Below are positions 27,701 to 40,299 of a DNA stretch of 64,000 nt, piece after piece. A model generated the notes under the pieces. That model made no database searches and was not told where the DNA came from. It saw only the letters and a program-made list of their open reading frames with translations. Every line of letters starts with the position of its first letter. The first letter of the stretch is position 1. The DNA is from Tetracentron sinense. Taxonomy: Eukaryota; Streptophyta; Magnoliopsida; Trochodendrales; Trochodendraceae. The stretch is from assembly GCA_015143295.1 (NCBI GenBank), contig CM026562.1, positions 310,001 through 374,000 on the forward strand, given 5' to 3'. Both the position numbers and the translations under genes were made by a program.

Positions 27701-30700
27701 AACATGCGTCCCTATTAATTGTGGTTAAGATTCACCAACCCTTAGGGTTTAACAATTAAACCTTGGTTTTTAGGGAAAAAAATATTGGTTAAAGTTCTTA
27801 ACCAGAGTTACATATTTTTTAAATATTTTTTCTATAAAAAACCAAGGTTAGATTATTGAACCGTAAGGATTACTGAATCCTAACCACAGTTAACAAGAGA
27901 TAACAAGGACATGTTTTGACTTGTGGGTGCGATTGAACTCTCCCTGAGTTCAATCGCGATTGGCTGTGATTCGATCCCAGAAATAGGCCAAGGGTCACAG
28001 TTATGCAAGGATTAAAAATACGGTTTCGGGGGATGTATCGGTCCCAATTGAAACCTACACATCGGTTTCAGACGATACATATAATTTTTTCTTTTCATTA
28101 AAAAACAAATTAAATTTTTAAAAAAAATATCAAATGAGTTATAGAAACCAAATTACAAATTATAAAGTCATGGGAAGCGAATCAAAAACAAAGTAGCAAA
28201 CACAACAATTATACAATTAATGAAAACATAAATAACTAATAAATGATGTGTATCGCACGTTTCGTATCGATATAAATATCGTACAGAAAGCTACCGAAAC
28301 CTATACATATGGTCCGTTTCATATCGGCTTCGATGATTTTTATTTCCATGCAGTCATGTGATCCAAAAAAAAAATTACACATATCCGAGGAAAAAGAAAA
28401 GGCAACAATCCTCTTATCATAAAGACAGGGTCGAACCAAGCAAAGGAGGTCGGATCAAATCAAAGAGGGCACATCCAACTCTACACTATCCCTCTTGATC
28501 GAACACCGGGTTAATATAAGTTGTTGGATCCCTAAACAAAGACGATCAACAGTGACCTTAGCGTCATCCAAAAGGACAAAAAAAATCTAATTTTGCTCTG
28601 TCCCAATCAACCAGGCCTCCTCCCCTAGGGGTTAGGAGGGACCATACTATGTCCACTACTACCTCCAAGCTCCAGCTTATTCGAGAACAGGGAAGATAAG
28701 AAGCATTGAAAGGTGCAGGGAGATACCCAAGCCACCCCTAAGCAAGAGAGGAAATAACCCCAAATAATGTGTGAAACGACAATGCAAGAGCAAATGATCA
28801 ATTGTTTCCTCCTCAACCAGGCACATGAAATACCTATATGCTTCTTTTTTTTTGGTAATTAAAATACCAAAATGCTTCAAAAGATTGCATGTGAGAATTT
28901 TGTCAAGTGCTACAAACCAAAGGAAAAATGATATCTTCGACAAAATTCCTAGATTCCACACAACCCGATAAGGAGGGAATGAGAATTAGCAGGACACTAA
29001 AGTCCTCCAACCCTAAATCACATAAAAAGTGTCACAATTGAGGTAAACATACTGTTTTAGCCATTGAATCCCAAAATTAACCATTACCAAAGCTCTCTTA
29101 TATGGAACAATAGGTACGAAACTACAAATTCCCAAACTCCTCCCTAACACGCAACTAACCACACCATAAGTCCTCCCAAAACCTAAACTTAAAACATATT
29201 GCCCACTTTAAACCTGATATGACTCAAGAACTCTCTAACACTCAAGATTGAGTTCCACAACTCAATACCATATTTCATAGTTACCAACTCGGAGTTTAAA
29301 AATTATTCATCTAGGGAAAATTTCGGCAAAATTCAGAAATAAATCGGAAAGATGTCGGGAAAGAAAAGAAAATAATAAAATACAATAGCTAATTATGAAA
29401 AATTATAAACGAATATATTTCAGATATTAGATATAGATCCACCTTTTTCAAAAAGTGATGAATAATTCGTGTTTAGTTAGCGATTTTTTAAAGAAGTTGC
29501 ATTTTTTTTTCTAAAAGACGTGAATACTTCATAAATTAATCATTCGACAAAAAATCCGCATATTATTTGGGACTTTTTGGGGAGAAAATGGAGTTTTTTT
29601 TTTTTTTTTTTTGATAGATAACGAGAAATTTTATTAAAAGAGAGACGAATATACAACCGATGTAAGAAACATCGCCCAAAGGAAACCCACAAAAATCAAG
29701 CTACGATACTTGGCCAACTATACAAAAAATCAGACCAATGAACCTTCTTAAAATCAGCTAAAACAGAAGACCAAGAATATAACAACCACCCAATCTTAAG
29801 AATGACTTTTGGCATCGACTCTTCCTTCTCTTCAAAGATATTTATTCCTATGACATAGTGACATACATGTCTCTAACTTCCCTGGTCCCACAAGCATTTC
29901 TCCTCGTGCTTAGCAATATTTACCCATCTCCATAGGCTATATCTCTCCCCTCCCCAAACCTCCATAACAACTTACCCAAAGTGCTTTGTTGACATCCACT
30001 TGGGGTTTTAAACTCAGGTTGCCTCCCTTCATCAGTTGGCATGCTAGGCTATAGTCTACCAGATAATGCGTTTTAGACACAATTCTCTCATTCCATAAAA
30101 AATCCCTCTGAATCCTTTACAACTTATCTGTTATGGAAGCTGGGATGCTAAAAAATGACAAACATGTCAAGAGGTTACCACATTCTTCCCCCTTTTTAGA
30201 GAGAGCATGATTTCCATCCTTCTAGCCTTTTGTTGAACCTTTGTGCCACATGATCCCACACATTGAAACTGCAGCTATGCCAAATTGGACACCTCCCCTA
30301 CTCCTATAGGCTCACTTTTTACTAAATTGACTTTCAGTCCCGGTATAGCTTCTAAACACCTAAATAGGCATCCAAAATGAGTAAGTGCTGGGGTGCACGT
30401 GGCACCACCCTTAAATAATGTACAATTATATAGATAACCTATGTATTTTCATAATATATATAATAAAGAAAATATTTAATTTTAAAATTAAAAATTTTTT
30501 AAAATCCAAAATTAAAATTACCTAAACATGTTGTAGATCAGATGTATCTAACTAACATATGAAAGATTCAAATAGAAATAGGGAAGTTTGAAGTGAAATT
30601 TAGGAAAATTTGGGCGTTCTCCCATTTTCTCTTAACTTCATCTCCACATCCTGTTTGAATCCTAAAATCATGTGGAGATGCATGAAGTTGATGCATCTTT

Positions 30701-33700
30701 ACATGATTAGATCAATTACAACCTATTTGTGTGAAGAAAAAAAATGTGATTAGAGTATACTCAAAACGATTTACCTTATTTCAAAAATCTTCATTGATCT
30801 TTACAACTCACTCAAAATGAGAGTTTTTATGCAAAATATTGGACTTCAATCACCAAAAAGTAGGTTTAGAACCCTCCAACATATGAATCGATTCAAGAAA
30901 AGGGGAAAATAGGGTTTCTGGAAAACAAAAATGGAGTTTTCTCATCAAAAAGATAACTTTGGTTGACTTTGGTTCATGTCGACTGAATTCATGAAATTTA
31001 TAAAAGGTTATATAACATTTCAATCAATGATACCGAAATGATATTGAAACTACCAAAACATCCCTCCGAAATCCTGCACTATTTACACTTCAAATGGATA
31101 TTGTTTCGTCAACTACCAAAACCAACACGTTTCCACCAAACCTTTCCAAAAACGAGTCGATTTTGTGAACGGCGTAGGTAGGTTTTATGTTGATACCCAT
31201 GAAAACGGAAGCGTTTTATAGGAAACATTACGATGTGTAAAAAAAATGAAATTTTGATATCACAGGTAGGTTTAACATCGGTATCTATTGAAACATAAGT
31301 GTTTCATAGGAAACATTAGGAAATTTGTCGATGCTTTAAACCCTATTTGCATGTATGAAGGAAAGAAAGCAATCCTGCCGAAAAAAAGAAAAAACACACC
31401 ATGTATCAAAAGTACAATTTGGCTCCATCTGTGTGGAGAATTTGAACCACTAATATCTCAAAAGTCAGAACTCATGAAGCAATATTGACCATCTGAAGTG
31501 ATTCCATCCTATAGAAGAGCATATTTTCGGTAGGGGGATCTCTATGACTTTGAATATTCTTTTATTACATTCTTTCCAGATGCCTCAACAGCCCGCAACA
31601 GGCAACATCTTTTAAAGGGTATTGCCTCTTCTCCAAGACATCCTAAAAAAGGGGGAAAAGAAAAAAAAAAGATCCACACGTATCCAGTGAACGGGTAGTG
31701 GACGAGCAAGTGGTACATGTTTTCTTTGGCCACCTTACATGAGGACCATTTGTTGAAGATCATCATACCCTGATTCTTAACGTGATCAACTATAAGTATC
31801 TTAACCAAGATTGTTCAAATGAAAACTTTCACCTCTAAAGGAACCTGGGTCATCCAGTTCCAGACCTTGCTGAATAAAGAATTATTGACCTCTAAAGGAA
31901 CCAGGGACATCCAGTTCCAGACCTCACTGAATAAAGATTTATTGGCCACGTAGAAATTTTTAACTGAAAACATCCCCTTTGGATTCATTTTCACATTTGG
32001 TGATCCAACCTATCCTTATTAATATGATTCTCTTTCAACGAGTTGAGGACTATAAGACACTCCTAAATCTCCCTTTCTTTGAGATTTCTCCAGAAATGGG
32101 CTCTAGATGATCTCCACGTTTCGTCTATCAAAATGATCACAAACCAAAACCTCCCTACAGGGAGCTGGTGCATATAGTATACAACTTAAGTCGCACAGTT
32201 TCCTAGTCCCATCGCAGTCATCCTCCAAGAATCAAACTCTACTCCCTCTACCAGCTATGGAACCTATCTGCTCAATTAACTGATGGTGGACTTATATGAC
32301 ACCCTTCCACACTCCCCACCGCGTATGAACCATACACTTGCCTAGAACCCCCAATCTCTGTTGGAAGACCAAACTTGGTCCCTAGAACTCTCATCCAAAG
32401 AGCCATATTCTCCTTAGTGAAGTGCAAAGACCATTTGTCAGTAATGCCTTATTCATACACCCCAACCTCCTAAACCCCATACCCGATACTCCTTAGGAAG
32501 GAAAACCTTAGTCCCACCTCACCAGATGAAGTTTCCTCTTGTCCCCTCTGCCTATCTGTAAGAAATCTCTATGAAACGCATACCCAGGCAGGTATCTTAA
32601 ATAAGGACGTACTAAAACCCTGTAGGCTAGCCATTATGCTTTTGATAAGTGTGACTTGGCCCCCTAGGTAGCTATTCTCCCAACAAGCAAGCCTTCTTTC
32701 CAGCCTTCCGATCACTGGCTCTTAGATGCTCTGTGAGATGGATCTCACCCCCTCAGGGAATACCAAAATTTTGCCTTCATCAATCGGCAACCCAGATCAC
32801 AAACACAATCAGCAAACAACCTGTTTGCTTCCTCCCCAACTCCAATCAGAGAACTTCTATTTATATGCAACCCATACGCATGGTTCAAAATATCGGTATC
32901 GGTCGTCGTATCGGTAAGTCCAAATAGGATACATATCGGCGTATCGGTACTGTATCGATTGGATACGACGGAAAAATTCAGGATACGCTAAAAAAAGCTT
33001 GGATACGCAAGAAAAAACTTAGATACCTTGCATAAAATCTCTTTTAATACAAATATAAGCTAAAAACAAGCTAAATGAAGGCCTCCAACTATATTTATAA
33101 TCATATATACGAGAGTTAACAAATTTATAATTTAAAAAAAGCGTGCACGCTGATAAATATGTATGAAAATACAAACCATAGTTACTTAACCAAGTCAGAG
33201 AATCTCACTTGCATTCATAAATCAAAAATATGAAAATACGTAGACCCTTGTATTCACAAATAAAGTTACATACATGATAGAAACTCAATACATTGAGCTT
33301 TATGTCGGCACATACTCTATCATTGTGGGATCAGGAATTGAGTAGAGTAATACATTATAAGTAGTCCAGACATGATGACACCATTGTGTCCAAGTCATTA
33401 TCGTGCGGTACATGCCCAGGTACATTTGTACATATGTCTGCTGCTGAGTCGTGATCTATCCATAACTGTCAGTCGAAGACTGGGACTAAGCATCATAACA
33501 AGTGGCTCCTGATAAGTAGGGTTGGGCTGGGGCATCATAACTAGTGGCTCCTGATAAGTAGGGTTGAGTTGGGGCATCATAACCAGGAGGATAACCTTAT
33601 TTACATATTAATATCTAAAGTAAATGAAAGTAAAATCAAGTTAAAATCATTTGCTTAAATAATATATTATGTAAATAAGTTATGTATATCAGGTTTGTAT

Positions 33701-36700
33701 TGTGGATCCTAGTGTAAATGGAAAGAGAAAAAAAATTAACTAAAAAATCTCCGTATCGAGTGTATTGGGCCTGTATCGACCCGATACAGTAGAGTTTTTT
33801 TTTTTCCAGCGTACCAATATATCGGGTAGCTCCAAATAGGATACGTATCGGCCCGTATCGATCGAAACGTATCGATATTTTAAACCATGCCCATACGCAG
33901 CTCATCTTTCCAATGTTTTTAGAGAAGATGTATCCAATGCCCACATCACCCACTACCTTCTTCTCCAAGAAACTCTAGCTACCCTGATCTTCTAAGATTT
34001 TGATCTGGGAAGAAGACCAAGTGGAACTGAATAGAAATTTGGTAGGAAATTTCTAGGATATCGCCTCCTTGACTCAAGTCTTTGCTAATGTGAGATCAGA
34101 TTGATCTAAAGTTGTAGCGTGGATTTTGGCCAACCGACTGCAGACCTCCTCTATCTTCGTCAAAATGGCCAGAACCCATTTAAGGAATGGAGAAGCCAGC
34201 CATTGGAACTTCGGCGAAACCAAGAAAAACAGTGCATTAACGTCCGGTCACCACCAATGCATTAACCAAAATATCGTGAAAATATTTAATTTTAACAAAA
34301 TATTAAAAAAGTAAAATTTCCGAAATTTCGCCAAGAAATCCAAATTTTTTGAAATTTCGATTCAGGTTTAAGGAGCGAAATTACCGAGATAAACGTGATT
34401 TCAAACCTTGCACGTCCTTGCAATCTTCAAATATAAATACCTAACCTCATCTACCTCGGGCAGTAACTCAAGAATGAAATTTTGATGTCATTCCACATGC
34501 CAACGCCATCCTCCCTGAAATAAACAAGATGAGATTCTCATGTCCATCTTCCGAATGAAGTGGAGTCACAATCAGTGATGGCTTTCGTTGCCCCACAAAC
34601 TTCCATGAGGTGCCATACTATACTACCCGCCTTAGGCCCACATATTTGGAAAGAAGAGAAGAAACTTGATCAACGATAGCAGCTTTGATAGGTTTGCCAA
34701 CAGGTCTAGCTACTTTTGTTGAAGTCTCTGAGGGTCTAGCTTTCGGGTAAGCAACTAAGCATTCCCTCAAAGAACGAAATGCCTTAAAGCATCTTTGAAT
34801 GCTATCCACCCATGATCCGACTTTTTTACTCTTTTGGAATGATTAATGAATGCATGTTTCCCCTTGTTGAAAGGATGAGAGATAAATAAGGACCCCTCAC
34901 CCCTCTCTTGTTCTTCTTCTCCCAGAAAGGAACCTTTCAGACCATTGAATTTACTCTGAAATTCCCATTTACACTGCTGATATTCTCCCGTGTAACCTTC
35001 AAACACAATTTCAATAAAAGAAACATTTCCCAATGTTTCCTACGAAATGTTTTTGTTTCTGTGGGTACTGACAAGTAATCTATTTGCGACATAAAAATTA
35101 CAATATTTGTCATACACATTTCCTATATTTTGGTACATTTTTATGATTCATACTGAAATGTGATTTTCTCATTTATATAAATACAAAGTTTTGGTTGACG
35201 TGGATGGAACATGGCTTAGAATGTCGACAAATTCCAATCAATTTCAGACGAAATGCATCAACTTCCTTGGGACCCAAAAGGATAAACATGTAGTTATATA
35301 ACATAAATGGCCAATAAGTATTTCAGTACACTTCGGTCAATCCCATACCATTTCAATAGATTTTGATCGCAGTTTTAGTTTTGTGCTACAAAACTTCGGT
35401 CGAAACATAGAAATGTTCCATCAAAACTTACTTTTGGAAGAAAAATCCAAACAATATTTTAAAAAGTATAGTTTCTAGTGATAAATTAGATATGCCATGG
35501 GTTATAATTTATAAACACATTTTGCAATTAATATTCATTCTACATTATTAATTAAATAATAATATAATAATTAAAAAAATTAAAATAAATGAGAAACTAT
35601 TTGTCCAACCCATGTATTCAATCATAATTTATTAACTAAAAATCACATTAATCTATAACATGGCATTGTTTAATAATATAAAAAATATACGAAGGAATCT
35701 CATATGAGATCAATATATTAAGGAATATTTCATATTATCTAGTTCTTTAATATGTAAAAATAAAAACACAAAATGGTAAATTTAGGGTTATATATATACA
35801 CACACACACACTTTAGATTTTTTTTTTAAAAAGTTTTACATATTTACCGATTATATAGGAGTTCAAAAAATTTAACTATAACTAAAATCCAAAAGCAACA
35901 AAGTGATTAAAAAAAACAAGACATCACGGATTTAAAGTTGAATTAGAAAACATCATTGTAGTGATGGTAATTTGAGGAAGGCTATGTGTCTTAATTTGAG
36001 GAAGGTTTGGCATTCATGCCTTTTTGAAGCATAATGTAAGTTTTCTTTACAAGTGTGCCAAACCACTCCGAAAATGTATTTTAATTTTTATTTAGTAAAC
36101 TCTAAAGAAACATTTGACACCATGCATCATTAATAACCATAATCAAGATGCATACCGGGTTAAGATATTGACCATGGCTCGAAATGCTGCAACCTGCAAG
36201 GGACAAGGAAAAATAAACAATGAGAAAAAAATACACGATGGAGAATCTGATACTAAAGCATCAATCAAGAAAAAAATGTTAGGCAACTAAAGCTGAATTC
36301 TTAAACGTACTAGTGGAGACATCAAGGAAATTGTGAATCCTAGAAACAAACTCAATTGAGCATACATAAATTAGGAACTTTAGAAAAAGACAAATTATAA
36401 GACAAAAAAAGAGCCATCAAAGACCTGGAGGGTTTCACCACCATCGCCAATGAGATGGAGAAGCATATTCAAGATTGGCTGAAGAAACTGTAGCAAGGCT
36501 GTAGAATCAACATTCTTTAAGCTGTTTATGGCCTGCATGAAAATGTTTAGCATGTTCTTATCAAAGCGTTTCAATAGAGCCACCCACCCAAAAAAAACGC
36601 AAAAGTCATTCTATGAAGCCGAAAAATTTACTAATTAAAAAAACTACTTTATATTAGTGCATTCGAGAGGAGCAAGGAGTGGCTCCAATAGACGATTAAA

Positions 36701-39700
36701 TAAGGGAGAGTCAATTGAGATGGTTTGGATACATTCAACGAAGATTACTAACAACCATGTTACAAATCTTGTTCCCGGGTTTTTATCAGCCAAAGTTTTT
36801 CTCGGCAGGTTTTCAAATCTGAATTTTTTTTCGGGTATTTCTCGCCTAAATCTCAGCAATGATTAAAAAAATATATTAAAATTACAGAAAATAGTAATAA
36901 ATATCAACCAGTTATGAATTCATAAAACCAACAACATTGTGTAGTTCTCGCAATATTTATAAAATGTTAACTAAATCTCGTGATATTTAAGGATAAAAAA
37001 TGTAAAATTATATTTCTCGCAAGATTTTTAAAATATTGGGATAAAAACGAAGTTTTAAACTTAAGAAGTTTTTCTCGGGAGAAATTGGGTATTTCTCAGG
37101 AGATTTGTAACAATGCTAACAACTCTAGCGAGAACAAGCGAATTTGTGCAAGTTGAAGACTCAAACAAAGGAGGGTAAGGCCAAAATGATGTGGATGGAG
37201 ATAGTGTGGAAAAATTCGATTACAAAAGACTTAATCGAAGCTATGGTTTTTAACAAAAAGGAATGGCGATTGGCGAAACAAGATTCTTGCTGCCAACCAC
37301 AACTGTTATGGGATAATTGTATACGTACTTGTGTGAATGTGTACATGAATGTACAAAAAACATGTACATCTAAGATTTTAAATTTTGCAAAATGGCAACC
37401 CAAGAAGGTTTCAGAATTTCACATACCACCAAAATTATCTCTAGCCTCTAGGCTTTTTCTACGGACACGTTGCAAAATTTTGGCCGAAATGGCAGCCCAA
37501 GAAGGTTTCGGAATTTCAAATACCACCAAAATTATCTCTAGCCTCTAAGCTTCTCTCAAATTTTCGGTTTTTTCAACATACATGTTGCAAAATTTTGGTC
37601 GATTTTCACTTTTGGTAAAACATCACACTATTTTGCTAAGTTCCCCTTCTAAGTAATATTTCAACGATTTCAACCAAAATTTCGAGAAATCACGACCAGA
37701 TTACCCAAAAAAAAAAAACAAACAAACAAAACAAAACAAAAAACCCAAAAAGTTTTTTCATGTAGTAGTATTCTTCACTGAGGATCAACAACTCCATTAG
37801 CAAAACTGTGAATGATTCCGCAGTTTTCGGATTAAAAGCTAAGTTTTTTTTAAAAAAAGGCAATTATATATATATATATAGACACACAACACAGAGATAT
37901 GTAATGGGTAAACCAATTACATATTTGATATTTCTGTTATTAGTTATTATTTTTGCTTATACTAATTACCTAACAAACCAACCATTATTTGTTTTTTTAT
38001 GTTTTAAGACATAATAGATATAATGGAGATGTGTAATGGACAACCATTATCAACCCTTGTCAAGGTAGGGATGACGACCTTGAGCCTGCCTGTAACTCTG
38101 TGCAGATGGATATGAATAACCCCTCGTGTAGTATTTTGATATTTATAGGTAATAAATGTAATATCTGAGTATTCGTTTTAATTTATTTTTTTTGGTAAAG
38201 GCAATATGATATAAATGAGAAAAAACAAGTATAAGTAGCAGAAATAGCTAAGGTTCACAAAGGGAATGAACCGAAGAAAAAAAAAAACAGAATTAAAGCA
38301 CAACTAAACAAAACACAGGAATAACATAGAAACGAGACTATGTTCTAATAACACTATTGAATGTTAGTTTGGTAATTAGAGTATCATATAAGTCTGTCAA
38401 TGCATGCCTTCGCATCTTAGAGTGGTCTCATCTTACACGGTTGCTTTTTTATTATTTTGAGTATTAAGTATGTAATCATGTCTCTGTTAACATTTCAAAA
38501 GTTTTGACAAAAAAATCAATATTTTAAACAAATTTTTTACAATTTTTTTCCTACAACTGACAAAATATTCCTCTAAAATTTGAACTATCGTGATTTTTCT
38601 ATTTTCAAAGTGCGGAATCTCCGGCAAAATCATAATGTAAAACCTTGTACATATCCACATATTTTCATTAAAAAGCAGCATGTCATAAATCAGGTAGAAC
38701 AACAGGAAAAAGGCAGTAAATAAATAAACTATCTCAGAGATACAAATCTCACAATTATAATGTGTATGATGGACCATCACCTCAATGACCCACAAACCAT
38801 ACACATGGACCACAAAATCATCAATCCATACCATTCAATCAACAATCATTTCTTGGACAGAAATTAGCTATAAAATCAGAATGACAAGAAGATGTAAACC
38901 TTTCATACTATATATAAAACTTGGAGTACTAAGAAAATAATGTTAATTTTTGAGTTATAAGTTCACATGCGAAGTGATTGGAAGTGTCCAGTGAAACTCT
39001 AGTTTGGGGGATATGCCATATGCCACATGCAAGAGGTTGTCCACATATTGGAAAGTCCAAATAAATGATATGGTGGGCCATGTGAACAGTAGGACAATTG
39101 GATCCATTGACGATATTGGACCTCAGGTCCATCCCATAGTTCTCTAGATGCACATACACTATGCATGTGGTATGGGTGCCAAGTGTCCAAGTGTCAAGAG
39201 GTGTTTGGCATGGCAAGCTCTGAAAATCCCAATACAGCGGCATGGATGTACAAATTTTTTAAAATGATTATATATATATAAATATATCATAATTCAAAAA
39301 AATTTAAAATTAATAATAAGAATAGAGAGAGGGGGGACCACCAGCAGTGTAGTCAAGGCATCGCCTGGGTGTTTCCTAGGCGGTTTTGGACTGTCACCCC
39401 CTAGGCACCTCTCTAGGTGGGCAGTAGTCACTTGGACCCTTTAACAGTCAGCCTACTCTATAGTTTTACAACTCATTTACACATAAATATCATTTAAGTA
39501 TTTCCATTTACTTGAGATATTTATATGTAAATAAGGTTACACCCCCATTTAAATTCAATAAAAATTATCTTAGATCCAAATTCCTAAAAAATAAAAGTCA
39601 ACTTTTAAGTTCAAGAACAAAATCCGTTTTTTAGTGCCTATGCCAAAATTTCAATTTGCAAATGCTAAGTTTTTTCTCAAAATTTAAAATTTCATAACAC

Positions 39701-40266
39701 TATTATAACAAAATATTACTAAAACTCAAAAGTCCGTTAAATAAAGTCTCATATTTTAGTCCTTAAAATATTTTCATCTACAGGGTCAAAAAGTCAACTA
39801 ATAGTTTAGCAGAAAAATACTTACATTCAAGCATTACAACATTAAATGTTAATTTGCTTAAATTATTGTCAACCCTACGAAGTTTGAATTGTTATGTGTA
39901 ATGTATATATTAATATTATATATATGTATATTAAATATATAAATATATATATAATTTAATTATTTTTATCGCCTAGGCATTGCCTGGGCGTCGCCTAAGT
40001 AGTGCCTCGCCTAGCCAGGCCTAATCGCCTAGGCATCACCTAGGCATCTTGACTGCACTAACCACCAGTCCCCAATTTTTTTTTAAAGTATATACCAAAG
40101 TTTAAAAAAAAAAGTACTCGTATAAAGAATAGAAAGGAGCAACAAGAGAGAGAGAGAGAGAGAGAGACCTATTGATTGTCGTTGGAGTCGTTGCTCTCTT
40201 AGTAAATTTTCCTCTATGTTTTCAAAAAAACTACACAACTTGACAAAAAGTTCCAAACAATCTAGA

Positions 40267-40299
<33 letters not shown>

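Noticed and set aside
38487..38834. 115-codon minus frame as an SPK1 exon or separate gene
   Set aside because: No SPK1 similarity; exon 14 joins exon 15 in frame without it, and it has no recognisable domain.
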